DNA of 64,000 nucleotides from positions 296,282-360,281 of the forward strand of contig JAHQIW010004583.1 of assembly GCA_019055375.1 (NCBI GenBank). Direction: 5' to 3'. Each line of letters opens with the position of its first letter. Positions within the stretch are counted from its first letter, which is position 1. The DNA comes from Parelaphostrongylus tenuis. Its lineage: Eukaryota; Nematoda; Chromadorea; Rhabditida; Metastrongylidae. A program made the translations under genes and the position numbers. Below are positions 34,416 to 45,412 of this stretch, piece after piece. The notes beneath the pieces are model-generated. The model saw only the letters and a program-made list of their open reading frames with translations, did not search any database and had not been told where the DNA came from.

Positions 34416-35264
34416 GAGTAGCGCTTGCTACAGCAACTGCTACCTATAGACAAAATACCTAATCGCTCAGTATTCAGTGGTCTCGTCGGGTATATTTTCA
34501 CTGAGTTTCACAGAAAATGCTGGTTCGAGATAATGCGATGCTGTAGAGCAGACTCAACAAAAACAAATATACATCTTCCTACACCATTTATATGCTACGC
34601 AACTCTTTGTTCTAATGAAGCTCACAGCACCTAAAATCTCGCTCAATAGAGGGGTGAGGCTTTACGTGCAAAAAGCAGTGCAAGTGCTCAAAGCTGTTTC
34701 CACTGCTAATTGCATAATTTCCTCATTCTATGTATTGGAACTAATTGACCTGAGCTTCAGATAGTTTCGCCGTGCCAATAGATCAGACCAAATATTATAC
34801 TAACTCTTCACGTGGTCTCGAACTTTGAATCAGGTAATGACAGAAACTTTATCAGGTGAGACTCGGACCTCGGACCATGGTGAATGCACATTTCTAATGA
34901 TCATTGAGAATCTTGAGAATCTATAAAATAACACATTTAGGTAATGTAACAAGATGATTTCCATAGATTTGCTGAGGCAGGAAATAAATAACTGAACATT
35001 ACTAAGACTGTGAGAAAATATCAGGGACATGAATGTCAACAGTTTAGTACAGTATAGAGTGAGCAAAAAAAGAAGTTTAAGGCTCTGAATACCCAATATT
35101 ATACAGAAATAGTAAGGAACATCACAGAACAAAGAAAAGAAATATGAAAACAGGAATTTACAGAGTGTGTGCTTAGCACGTTCGCTTTTAGTTATAACAA
35201 TCATGTTAGCATCGATATGCCATTCATAACATCATCTACATAACAGGAGGATTATCAATTCAAA

Positions 35265-38200
35265 CTATTCCTCACTATAATTTTCATTTTCTAAGAGGTT
35301 TTCATTTTCGAGATCATCAGACCCTTCTTCCTTTCGAGCACGATAGTAATAATACTGAGAAATAACTACAACATCGAATAAAACGCATCCAAAGCTTCCC
35401 GCTAACCATGGCAGATGCCTATAAGTATTACATCAAATGCTGTGTATTGAAGATAGATTCAAAGTAATAATTTCAAAGTACAATTTATAGAAGACGTAAG
35501 TGTGAATCGTATGCATTGGTTTTGAAAACTATTTTTGTGACATAAATTCGGTTAAAATAAGCATCACATGGCATTTAACATTATCAATCAACAAAAAGTG
35601 TCACGAAGAGCTCGGGACAAAGTTGAAAAATCACTGGTACCTCAAAAAGAACAGCCAATCAGTTGTCGCCAACAGTACAGATAGTCCATATGTGAGGTTG
35701 CCAGCAACAATTATATAGAACATCAACAGTGACAGTCCTTCGCAACTCTTTCTACGATAATTCATGATTATCTGAGGGATGCGGCCTCCAAAGTAGCATA
35801 CCGCTGCCATTGATCCGATAATATAGCCGCCATGAAAAATAAAACTCGATATACGTAATGTTCTCGCAAAGCTTGAAGCATAGATACCATTTCAGTATAA
35901 TTTTCGAATATGGGCCACATTTGCAAAGCAGATTCAAGCGTTAAACGCTTCCTATAAAAACACAAACATCGAAACTATAGAAACTTGTTGGAAACGAGAC
36001 TGACTACGTATCTAATACTTACCTCCTGACAAATTCAGAATCTGAACTCACAGAACGAGAATATGATGCCTCACGAGAAGGTAGGCATAAGGATCCCAGA
36101 GAAGCTAACGCCAAACAAGGTACAACAATGGTCGAACCTTGAAAACGACTAGTTAGTTTCTATATAGAATTTTGCTCACAACAAGCATTTTGCCGGAGAA
36201 AAGCAAACTAAAATTCAAAAAAAAAGCCTAAAACGCGTTGTTACCGAAGGGTTGGAAATGGGTTTGAAAAACAGAAGAGTTCCATGTCATCAAACAATAA
36301 TTAAAAGTGCAGTTAAAAAATACGTGGCTCAGCGAAAAGCACTTCTATAAATTCGTGCGCACAAAGAAAACGGGCGCGGTCCCTGGAGGGCCGAAAGTCT
36401 GAGTGAACGAAGGCGTTAACCTATTGAGTACGACAGGATCACGGCGCTAGCACCGTCCGCCGTCGCGCGTAGTAGAGAGTATTCCATCGAGCCAAGTAGT
36501 TAGTGATGCTGGTCATCGGGAGATGGATGATGGTTCGATCCCCTACCACGAAGTTTCACAGCAGACTTCTTGGTGTCGATAAAACTCGAAGGTTCTTCTT
36601 TATGCATGAATAATATAGTAAAAAAAACGCTCAGTTATATCCAGCACTTTTTGATACAAAAGAGATTGTTCACTAAATGGTTCAAATGAATAAATCGCTC
36701 AAGTTACGACATGAGAAATGGTGTGCTAGTGATATGGTGCACACTGAAGTAAAAAACAAAAAAACACGAAAAAACAACGCTGTAAAGTGTCGTACGAGGT
36801 GGTTGAACCATTAACTTTCTTCCCGATGAACGGCAGTACTAAGCGCTCGCCACAATGCACTGCTCAGCGCGCGCGTGGCGGAACTAGCGCCGTCACGCTA
36901 TGGTACCGAAAGGGTAAACGTGGATAAGTGAAACAACGAAAACGAGATAATGTTGGGCAAAAATATCACATAATGTTTAGATTCATCAGTGAAGATATAT
37001 ACAAATATTTTAGGTAGCTGCGCGTGCTTTGAGCCGTATATGGCTCATTTTGTCCGCCATAAATTTCATGGAATGGAAAGGACCCTCGGTTTTGCAGTTT
37101 CCGTTCCATAAGATGACATATGTACTCGCTTCTCTTGCTTATTTTCAATGCATTCTCTGAACTTATCCATATCTTCCAAGTCTATTCCAAATCTAATGCG
37201 TGGAAGGAGGGATAAATGTGCCAATATATGACTGCAGTGTTGCCAGGTTTTAATAGACGATTTTAAAACATATGCTGAGCGTAGATTAGCAATTTCAACT
37301 TTTTTTTCTGTATCCCCTTACATACCGTTGACATATTATAGCTCATCATGACCAATACGAAGCACACATTGGCGATTTTTTTATATCCGGTCACATTCTG
37401 CTGAATCATTATGACTCATCATGACTACTGCGAAACCAAGAAATCGTTTATTCTCAGCAATCGGACTTTATAAATCTAGATTCAATGAGCGATATCCGAG
37501 CTGTACAACCGATGGACCAGAGAGAACCGATAGACCAGAGCCGTTACCGACTGGATACCTCGGGAAATAAAGCGTTTCACAGGAAGATTACCGATCGGAT
37601 GGCCCGATTTCTTCACGATAAGCCTAGAAGAAAGATATGATGCTCACCGAATTTCTAGAGCGAGGAGGACCCACTGGGCTAGTCTTCGACGCGATAAGAA
37701 AATTTGGAAGTGTTGCTGGCGCCCACCCGAGTGACCTGACGATCAACGGGACGGCAGGTGACAGGTAATACAGATCATGCAAACTGAATATTATTCCAGT
37801 CGACAGTCCCTCGAAAGTAAACTGATCAAATCTCCCATGCTCCACGCCTGTATCTAGGGTAGGAATTTAAACTTGAGGATGAGGACAAAGATTATGAGAA
37901 GTAAAGAAGGGGGAAGAACAAGACTGTAAGAAAATGATGCGTCACGAAAATCTTGAGTTGCATAATTTTTATAATGGTGACAACTTTTATACTGCTTTTT
38001 GTATGCGCCTGCACCTGTTTATACATTCTATTTCGGATACTGGAGCGTGTATGGCACAGCGGTTAGAGGTACCACGCAATGCACTGACATGATAAATTGA
38101 TAGCCCATAACGAGTGATCGTAAGGGTCAGATATGCATCTAATTACCTACAATGATGCTTAATGGATCATTCATGGCGCACTTATCAGAATTCATCAAAG

Positions 38201-41200
38201 TCAAGAGCTTTATCTACCATACCTACAACAGAATGACACGATGATCACCACCATAACAATTGCAGAAGAAGGAACAGAGATTGATTTTTGGTGATTTCTA
38301 TATACCGCTAAAGATATTCAAGCACTTCGTGGGCTGAGAGCACGACTAAAGCCCGCACGATGATTAACTATCGAAAGCCCAGAAGGGAAATGGTGAAAGT
38401 ACGTTTAAAGGAAGAAATCCTGTTGAAGTGGTAGGATAAGGAAGAGATTGTCATAGTTACAATTTGCATGACGTCGGTCTCATTGTTAAGACAACAATAT
38501 CTCTGACTGTCATTAGCTACAATCAGAGAAACCATTTCTCGACATAGATAACCAAATCTCACCCTACTGTCTACATATCAAGAAAAGAAACAAAGCGCAT
38601 TAAGATTTCTTTTTATTTAACCACTTTTAGCGGTGCTATGATGTTACAGATATACCCAGTGATGTAGAGTGATACACAAAATTTTCTCGTCAAGCGGGAC
38701 TCGAACCCGCATCTCACTCTATCCCACAAAGGTGCTCTAACCCGTTGCATTACTGGCGCCCGTTTTGAACCGCTCTTTTTACGCTACAGTGCATCTATCT
38801 GTCTCGCGTTTTTGGACAGAGGTGAGAATTCGAGTTCCCGCAGACGCGAAAGTTTTCCAGATCACTCTACACCACAAGGTAGATTTACTTTTTGATCCTC
38901 ATCGTTCATGCAGATGCTGTAGATATAGAAAGGATGAGGTTCTCAGCGTTGATTAATCTCTATGAGATGAGCCATGCAATCGCTCCATTTGGAGTATCGT
39001 TAGAGGTAATAAAATGCATATCCACTCTTCACAATGACTCGCGGTAGTCTACCGATCTATTAAGTCAGTGCTGCTATCTTTTCGGACATGTATGGTACCA
39101 ATTTCAACAACATCGGGATATAAAGCTCCGTGAGCCTTGAGTGCGAGATCGAATCATCAACTTCGATTGACATCGACCACGTGTATATCGCTGAGCACCT
39201 ATAGAAATCCTAAAATGGCCACTTTATGGTGTTTTCGGCCGTTTTGATTAATGTGGCCAAATCGCCAGATCGGCACTGCCGAATGGCCAAGCAACTTTTT
39301 TTGCACTTGGCCTCTTGTTTTGCAAAACCCATTGTGACACACGCCCTCACAATGTAAACAAGCAGGAGCAAGTTATTGAACTGTACAAATTGTATGCGAA
39401 AACAAACGATTTTAAGAGATACAATCAATGAAGATTCTTATTATTTGACCGCTTTAGCGGTGGTACTATATTACAAATGCATATCTAATAATTGATCTAT
39501 GGCATCGACTGTTTTAAAACCTCGTAATGAACATTCAGAATAATTTCAAAAAGAATGTTCTAAGCCTAAGCGAGGTTGGTACGCCAGGGCCATACACGCG
39601 TGTTTCAGACCAGTGTCATTGTACACTGCGCCGTCACCGCATACGCCTCCCTCCTTGCTGCAATGAAGGGCTTAATGTGGGGCATGGGTCACTAACGAGG
39701 AAGGCGAGACCTCCGAAACACGTATGTATGGCCCTGGCATACCAACCTCAATTAGGTTTTGAATATTCTTTTGAAATTATATTTAATAATGCTGAGTGAT
39801 GTGCAAAGCTTTGCACGCCGGTCGGGATTTGAACCCGTATTTTACCCTTTCTGAGAGATCGTGCTGATCAGTGCACTACCGGGACTCAGTATGCCATCAT
39901 TATTTCTTCGACACAACTTTGTCGATCTGTCAGTAACCAACCGTCAAAGGTTTGACCTGGGGGCCGATATCGATATCGAGCCCAGTTGCGCTGACAGATA
40001 TTGGACATCTCCGGAAAGGGCGAAAAGCGGGTTCGAATCCCGCTCGACGTTCAGGTTTTGCATATCACTCAACATTATTGGATCTGAATAGTTTTCTAGT
40101 ATACTAGCGAGTTGTAGAAAGGAGTAAGGATAAGCAATGATTTAAATCTTATACTGAGTGAAAGAATATCGATAAAAGCTCAATTTACAAACTTTGACGC
40201 TTTTGCAATCAACTATTCTGCTTGACGTCGAGCATGGACTACAAGAAGTTAGGGCACTTTTCGGTTTAATGGAACAAATGAATTTTCGACCTCATTCGCT
40301 GTAGAAGAATTTCGTAGGAATGTTAGTAATCGTTCGAAAGCTCAAATCTTTGGCTAAGGCCGTACTTGAACGGTTTTCGAAAAGACCCTTTCATAACGCT
40401 GTAAAGTTCAGAATAGAATCATGTTTCACACGCGCTTATTTCTCGCCGGATAGAGCTCAACGCAATATAAATATTCATGCAGTGCAGCACGGAAATGAGA
40501 TCAAATTTACAAACTCAGGCAAAGGAACATGGCCTTTCTACCGGCTGGGAGGCAATACCTAGGGCGGATGTGAACGTTTCAATACGCCAGTCGATTGATT
40601 GATGATAGATAAGATAAGATAGAACGACTTGTGTTACTCAATTAGGAATTGTTTTTCGAAACTCCGGACTGCACGTCTGACTCTTATTATTAAAAAATTC
40701 TCCCTTCACGATCATGTGCTTTTTGCGCTTCAGCGAAGCAATAGTCGAATTGCGGGGCCGATGTGAAACATAATTTTATTTCGAACTTTACAGCGCTATG
40801 AGAGGGTCTTTTCGAAAAGCGGCCACGTACGGCTTTAGTCAGAGATTTGAGGTTTCAAATGATTCGAACACTCCTGTGAAAAATTCTGGTACAGCAAATG
40901 AGGTGGAATATTCATTTGTTACCTACTAACCGAAAAGCATCAAGTCAGTTACACCTATATTGTCCCGAAGCGTTGAACTTCAATGTACTATAAAGAAGGA
41001 AAACCTTAGTAGCTTTCTTGAAGGTTAAACCTCTCGTCGCGACTGCTCTGAATGACGAATAGTCGTTCGAAAAGCAGCTTTTTCTAAAACTAGCCGTAAT
41101 GTACAGACTTTCTTATAAGTGGGAGATGCTCAAGATGTTTTATCAACTAAAGGCGCGACAGCGCAGCGGCTAGTGGCGATTCGCTTGGTTCGATCCCGTC

Positions 41201-43281
41201 CACCTACACACTTGATTTCAATCAACTGAACACGCAGGACTCTCTAGCTCAAATACTTCCAAGACTCCAATGAGACTCAACAATTCCCCGTCTTCCAAAA
41301 CGAAGACGAAATGCTCAACCAGCGGCCGAAGCAGCACCCGAGATACTCGAAGACCTTGCGAGAGACTAATGAGTCGAACGCAAGAGGTGTCGGAATCCAC
41401 ACAGCAAGTTTTGATGACGTATCGCATAGGACAGATGATAAATAAATAATTACCGACTATGGGGAAGAAAGTATGCCGAAAAAGTCCTCTTGAGTGAAAT
41501 AAATGTTCAGAGAGATGATATGTCTTATAAACATATATGTTTCAATTTAAATTTCTGTGCCTATTTTTTCTCAAGATAAGGGAGATATGAGATAAAATGA
41601 TGCTGAGATATTAACCAAACTAAAGACCTTAGCTGGTCTTCGAACCCGCACGGATGCACCATTGTAAAAAGGCCATATGGCACTAAACTCAGATAATATA
41701 GTCCTCGTGGTTATAATATGTTTCGTGGCAAATGTCTCAAAACACAGGCTATGAAAAAGGCGGTAATTTTTTGATTCTAAGGGTACAACTGAATATTCCA
41801 CCTGATTCGCTGCACAAAAATTTCTTAAAAGTGTCGTGATCGTTCGAAGCTTGAATCTCTGGCTGCAGCCGTTCGCGCCGATTTTCAAAAAGACCCTTTT
41901 GCAACGCTGTGAACTTCAAATTAATTCATGTTTCACAAGCGCATATGTCTCGCCGGACAAAGCTTTGTTTTTAGACTACTAGTAATCTTTCGATAGCGTA
42001 AGGTTTAGAAAAAATCCAGCGCTGAGCTTATTTTCCGAAAAAGCCGCTTCTCTGCAGTATCAAGGAAAATAAGATCAAATTCATACGCGTGAAAGGGGAT
42101 TTTGGATTTTCACGGGCTGAAAAGGAACGCAGGGCGGACGTGGCCGTTTCAAACGCCGGTCGATCAATTGGCCCTTCTGTGGACCATAACAAAGTACGAT
42201 GCTTGTTTTTCAATTAGAAACTGTTCCTCGAAACTCTAGATTAAACGTTTGACTCTGGTGTCAAAAGCCGCGAAGTAATAGTTAAATTACGCGGCCGATG
42301 TAAAACATAGCTTTATTCTGAATTTTACAGCGTTATAGAAGGGTATTTTTGGAAAACGGCCACGTACGGCTCTATTCAAAGATTCAAGCTTCAGAATGAT
42401 TGATAACATTGCTATGAAAAATTGTTGCACAGCAATTAAGGTCGAGTATTCATTTATTCCGTTATAACCAAAAACAACCAAAAAGGCTACAGAAAACCCA
42501 CAAAATGATAAAGAATCAGCGCTCGATCTACTTGTTAAAATAACAAATCCTAGGATTTCTATATGGTACGTTTTCTTCAACTGGAAATCAAAAAGTCGGT
42601 GAATAAGGAAAGAAAAAGATAAGAAACGCTAGAAATTTTCATGAAATGACAGAAAGAGACAAAAATACTCACTACGTTGGCTTCCAAGCATCGGATAAAT
42701 CCTTGTATAGTAACCATATTGCGCCCAAAGGACGAGATCTTGGAAGATATAATACACTCCGATGATCTTCTGGATTGGCGTTTGATTTGTTAGAATCGCT
42801 CCCAACATATTACACGTATCACCGGAAAGCCTAAACGACAAAATGATCAACGATCTGGAGTGATATTCAAAAGTTTCTACCTCAGGCAGGAATCGAACCC
42901 GCGCATTTCACCCATACAGAAGGCGCGTGCTACTACTACGCCCCTGCATTGGAGAAACACGGGTTCGACCTCGCCTGAGGTGTTTTGCAGACCACTCAGC
43001 ATCCTCAGATATAGTGTTGTGACGTCATAATACTGCTACAAGAGTGATAATATGAAAAAGTTCATCTACGTAAACGATCACTCTGCAAAGAAAAGTAATT
43101 TAAGACGGATAACAAATTCTTACCATAACAATAAAAATATCGGCGAAAGCCCGTCACATTTCTTCGTCTTGTAATTCCGTAGAATCTGCGGTATGAGCGG
43201 AACAAGCCATAACATGAGAGATATGATTCCTATGATGAATCCAATTAGTTTCAATTCAGTGTCGACACAATCGGAGAATAT
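35265..43281 (-). CDS. laat-1: LAAT-1 / PQLC2 (SLC66A1)-like lysosomal cationic amino acid exporter, 5' exon missing
   Basis: Minus-strand exons with matching phases: 43281-43124 (SDCVDTELKLIGFIIG, PQ-loop 1 LVPLIPQILRNYKTKKCDGL), 42830-42673 (GDTCNMLGAILTNQTPIQKI, YYIFQDLVLWAQYGYY), 36137-36023 (STIVVPCLALASLGSLCLPS), 35951-35888 (RKRLTLESALQMWPIFENYT), about 35828-35641 (GYIIGSMAAVCYFGG, PQ-loop 2 RIPQIIMNYRRKSCEGLSLL, then GNLTYGLSVLL) and 35418-35265 (HLPWLAGSFGCVLFDVVVIS, acidic tail with NENLLENENYSEE, stop). Donors GTAAGAATT, GTGAGTATT and GTAAGTATT and acceptors TTTCAG, GTTTAG and TATAG are good. In the family this seven-helix protein exports lysine, arginine and cystine-derived mixed disulphide from lysosomes, and the PQ prolines are essential; both are present. 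The fourth/fifth exon junction is unresolved. The start exon was not found. A C-terminal dileucine (ENLLEN) fits lysosomal sorting. Confidence 0.9.
36405..36920. repeat. Foldback repeat with tRNA-like segment, in the laat-1 intron
   Basis: A left end with CACGGCGCTAGCACCGTCCG and a right end with GGCGGAACTAGCGCCGTCAC are inverted and imperfect. Between them, GTAGTTAGTGATGCTGG and GATGGTTCGATCCCC resemble tRNA A and B boxes (36495-36545). Confidence 0.5.
37490..37780 (+). mobile_element. RTE lineage A, 3' end fragment, in the laat-1 intron
   Basis: Degenerate GAGCCGTTACCGACTGGATA, CCCGATTTCTTCACGATAAG and GCGAGGAGGACCCACTGGGC, then GATCAACGGGACGGCAGGTG. These are the terminal about 270 bp of the element, inserted antisense to laat-1. 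Confidence 0.85.
38042..38225 (+). repeat. SINE-C copy with internal deletion
   Basis: GTGTATGGCACAGCGGTTAG (A box), then the distal body (AGGGTCAGATATGCATCTAA, TTCATGGCGCAC). The B box and middle are deleted. Confidence 0.7.
38605..38830 (-). repeat. tRNA-headed palindromic element, copy 3
   Basis: TTTATTTAACCACTTTTAGCG, GATGTTACAGATATACCCAG, GTCAAGCGGGACTCGAACCC (inverse B box), CTAACCCGTTGCATTACTGG (inverse A box). In the laat-1 intron. Confidence 0.75.
38935..39180 (-). repeat. SINE-C copy, minus strand
   Basis: The inverse body CGTTGATTAATCTCTATGAG, AAGTCAGTGCTGCTATCTTT, GGTACCAATTTCAACAAC and the inverse B box GCGAGATCGAATCATCAAC. The head is degraded. Confidence 0.7.
39435..39490. 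repeat. tRNA-headed palindromic element, end fragment
   Basis: TATTTGACCGCTTTAGCGGT followed by ATTACAAATGCATATCTA: the family's outer end only. It includes the small palindrome ACCGCTTTAGCGGT. Confidence 0.6.
39568..39753. mobile_element. Hammerhead-bearing foldback in the laat-1 intron
   Basis: The arms 39568-39606 and 39714-39753 are about 39-bp inverted repeats with about five differences (GAGGTTGGTACGCCAGGGCC versus GGCCCTGGCATACCAACCTC). The right arm holds a recognisable hammerhead. The left arm keeps only the GAAA-stem III-cleavage half on the minus strand, with an elongated CAGTGT/ACACTG hairpin in place of stem II. Confidence 0.75.
39686..39734 (+). ncRNA. Hammerhead motif (one core G to A change)
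   Basis: Stem I GGGUCA (39686-39691) pairs with UGGCCC (39729-39734). The core reads CUAACGA where CUGANGA is required. Stem II is GGA/UCC with a 10-nt loop. GAAA lies at 39715-39718. Stem III is ACA/UGU with a CGUA tetraloop, and A39728 is the cleavage base. The core G is needed for catalysis, so this copy should be inactive. It is antisense to laat-1. Confidence 0.7.
39785..40090. repeat. tRNA-headed palindromic element, fullest copy
   Basis: The left arm reads GAGTGATGTGCAAAGCTTTG, GTCGGGATTTGAACCCG (inverse B box). The right arm reads GCGGGTTCGAATCCCGCTCG (B box), GGTTTTGCATATCACTCAAC. The centre is itself palindromic: ATCTGTCAG..CTGACAGAT around GGCCGATATCGATATCGAGCC. So both ends are tRNA-like, in opposite orientation. 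It lies in the laat-1 intron. Confidence 0.8.
40265..40935. mobile_element. Foldback element FB1, copy 2
   Basis: The left arm (40265-40440: CGACCTCATTCGCTGTAGAA, CGTTCGAAAGCTCAAATC, CCCTTTCATAACGCTGTAAA) and right arm (40765-40935: TTTACAGCGCTATGAGAGGG, a GAGGTTTCAAATG block, AGCAAATGAGGTGGAATATT) are inverse. The middle is unique and non-coding. In the laat-1 intron. Confidence 0.8.
41155..41215 (+). repeat. tRNA-like fragment
   Basis: CAGCGCAGCGGCTAGTGGCG and TTGGTTCGATCCCGTCCACC resemble A and B boxes, but a closed acceptor stem and a normal anticodon arm cannot be drawn. SINE head or pseudo-tRNA. Confidence 0.45.
41780..42465. mobile_element. Foldback element FB1, copy 3
   Basis: The arms (41790-41940 and 42295-42460) are about 170-bp inverted repeats: GAATATTCCACCTGATTCGC, CGTTCGAAGCTTGAATCTC on the left, and AAGATTCAAGCTTCAGAATG, AAGGTCGAGTATTCATTTAT on the right. 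The centre carries GGCGGACGTGGCCGTTTCAA, shared with 40565-40590. In the laat-1 intron. Confidence 0.85.
42875..43060. repeat. tRNA-headed palindromic element, compact copy
   Basis: ACCTCAGGCAGGAATCGAAC and CGGGTTCGACCTCGCCTGAG are inverse. The copy is almost all arms, inserted in the 293-bp intron between the first two laat-1 exons seen here. Confidence 0.75.
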
Positions 43282-43374
43282 CTGAAAACACCTAAAATGA
43301 GATCTAGCGTGATGCGTGGTGGTAATATTAAACCGTTCTATAAACTTTGGCGGCAATTATATGTTAGCAGGCGA

Positions 43375-44255
43375 TAAATGAATACTCAACCTCATTCGCT
43401 GGCAAGAGATCTTCGTGGGAGCGTTACTGATCGTTCGAAAGCTTAGATCTCTGGCTACAGCCCTACGTAATCATTTTTCAGAAAACCTTTTTATAACGCT
43501 GGAACATTCAAAATAAAACTATGTAAAACACGATCACGCGTTTTTTTCTTATCTCGCTTATATACCGCTGGAAAAAAAGTCCTTCTTTAGAGCGCTAGTA
43601 CTCATTTGAAGCACAAGTCTCGAAACTCAAAAATGTGTTTGCTTTTTGGAAAATTTCTTTTGGTATCGATGAAGGAAAAAGAAAACATTTACGTTCTACA
43701 CCTCGACGGACAGTGATCTTTCTTTAGGCTATTAGTAATATTTCAGTAGCCTAAATTTCAGTGACTTCAATGCTGTCCTTATATTCCAAAAAGAGCGATT
43801 CAGTGCAGTGTACAGAGGAAAATAATATCGAGTTTCACATATCCAGCGGCTTGTTTACGGGCTATCCTACGGGATGTGTGGGGGGTAATCGATAGATGAC
43901 CCGATGGGTTAGACATGCGGAATGTAACTTGCTATTTAATTAGAGATTTTATCTCCGCTTTGAAAGAAACTTCACAAAAAACAATTGACTCAGATACTAC
44001 GATATTTTCTCCACACGTTCGTATGCTTTTCGTGCTTCCAGCGAAGTATACGCGTGATAAAAATGAAGGCGGGCGACGGGTGCGAAAATAATTGTATCTT
44101 GCATGCTACAGCGTTGTGAAAGAAACTTCTCAAAAACGGCCATGTAAGGGTCTAGCTAGAGCCTTATGCTTTCGATTAATTACTAACTACTAACACTCCA
44201 AGGAAATTCTTGTCCAGCGGATGAGATCGAATATTCATTTATTGTCGTATGACAT
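43375..44255. mobile_element. Foldback element FB1, copy 4 (longest)
   Basis: The left arm (TCAACCTCATTCGCTGGCAA, CGTTCGAAAGCTTAGATCTC, TTTATAACGCTGGAACATTC) and right arm (GCTACAGCGTTGTGAAAGAA, GTCCAGCGGATGAGATCGAA) are inverse. The interior repeats family blocks such as CAGTGATCTTTCTTTAGGCT. Non-coding. Confidence 0.8.
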
Positions 44256-44261
44256 CCACGT

Positions 44262-44975
44262 AGCGTCTTGACACCTGAGCAATAAACACCAAATTTATTT
44301 AACAAGAATTAATCAAAATTGCATGGTTTTAGTGTCGTTCAATTGCGCATTTTCTTTCAAACATTTCGGTATACACTTGCCTGTACTTGCTTTGACATGG
44401 AGCTGTCGTGGGAACAAAATTGCTAGCTACTCATTCACGAATGCGCGTAGGGGAAAATGATAGCGAAGCATCGCGTAAGATTAATGGAACGATCATACGG
44501 CTAGAAAGTGGTTCGCAAAGTTCAGAGATAGAGAGAACAGTCTGAAGGATCAGTCGCGCTCGGGCCGTCCGTAGGAAGCTCCATTAGTCTTGCCCTCCTC
44601 TTCACTAACTTTATCCCCTACACGCCATTCGTGCATGAGCAGCAAGTAATTTGTTCCCACGACAGCTCTATCTTAAAGCAACTATAGGAAAGTTGTTACC
44701 AAAATGTTCGCAAGAAAATGTACGATTGAACGATACCAAAGTTATGCAATTTTAATTGATTCTAGTTCATAATCAGTCAGAATTCGTTTTATTTGACTGC
44801 CACTTGCAGTGGTATGATGTTACAGTATACCCAATAATGTGGAAAGAGTGAGATCTGGGTTCGAATCCCGGCTGACGCAAACGTTTTTGCACAGCACTCC
44901 ACATTACTGGGTCTAGTTGATAACTTTGACGTTTATTGCCCTAGTGCCAAAACTTAAGAAATGACCTAATATTTT
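44262..44975. mobile_element. Mariner-derived foldback, split by a tRNA-palindrome insertion
   Basis: Long inverted ends: the left arm CAATTGCGCATTTTCTTTCA through GGAGCTGTCGTGGGAACAAA; the right arm TTTGTTCCCACGACAGCTCT through a TACGATTGAACGATACC block. The interior encodes, at 44490-44575 on the plus strand, KWFAKFRDRENSLKDQSRSG, the end of a mariner helix-turn-helix domain. The catalytic domain is absent. Confidence 0.8.
44773..44911 (+). repeat. tRNA-headed palindromic element nested in the mariner foldback
   Basis: TTTATTTGACTGCCACTTGC, ATACCCAATAATGTGG, GGGTTCGAATCCCGGC, CCACATTACTGGG. It is flanked by TCTAGTTCATAA (44761-44772) and TCTAGTTGATAA (44912-44923), a 12-bp target-site duplication with one mismatch. 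Confidence 0.8.
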
Positions 44976-45410
44976 GAGAAACGACTTTTCTTCAACTACG
45001 AACTTACCAGTCGATAATACTCCCCTTTATTTTTTACAAATAGTCTATTCTTCTAAATGAAATTTGCACAATATCAGTACTTCTCCCTTCAAAATCGATA
45101 CTTCGCTAACGTTTGAGCGATTTCACCTTCTTCAGCCAGAGCCTACACGACGTACTATACCAAACCAAATCCAATTGTTCACTGAATACAGGAGATACTA
45201 AGCGAATAATTGGATATGGTTTGGCGAATACATAATCTACTGCTCTCCGGAGAAGGCAAGATCGCCGAAAACGTTAGCTATCCATCGATTTCGAGACAAA
45301 AATACCCACCTTAAGAAAGTTTTAAGTAAAAATATGGCAATTCGTGCGGTCATCCGAGTTGCTAAATAACAGGTCAACAAGACAGATTATGATAAAAACT
45401 GGTACCACGA
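44976..45410. other. No gene recognised
   Basis: Contains no recognisable coding sequence. A block AACCAAATCCAATTG..GAATAATTGGATATGG (about 45160-45230) is loosely self-complementary. Confidence 0.4.
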
Positions 45411-45412
45411 GG

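Noticed and set aside
38690..38765. A tRNA gene on the minus strand
   Set aside because: Only the T-arm half is tRNA-like, and the sequence is one of a family of palindromic repeats.
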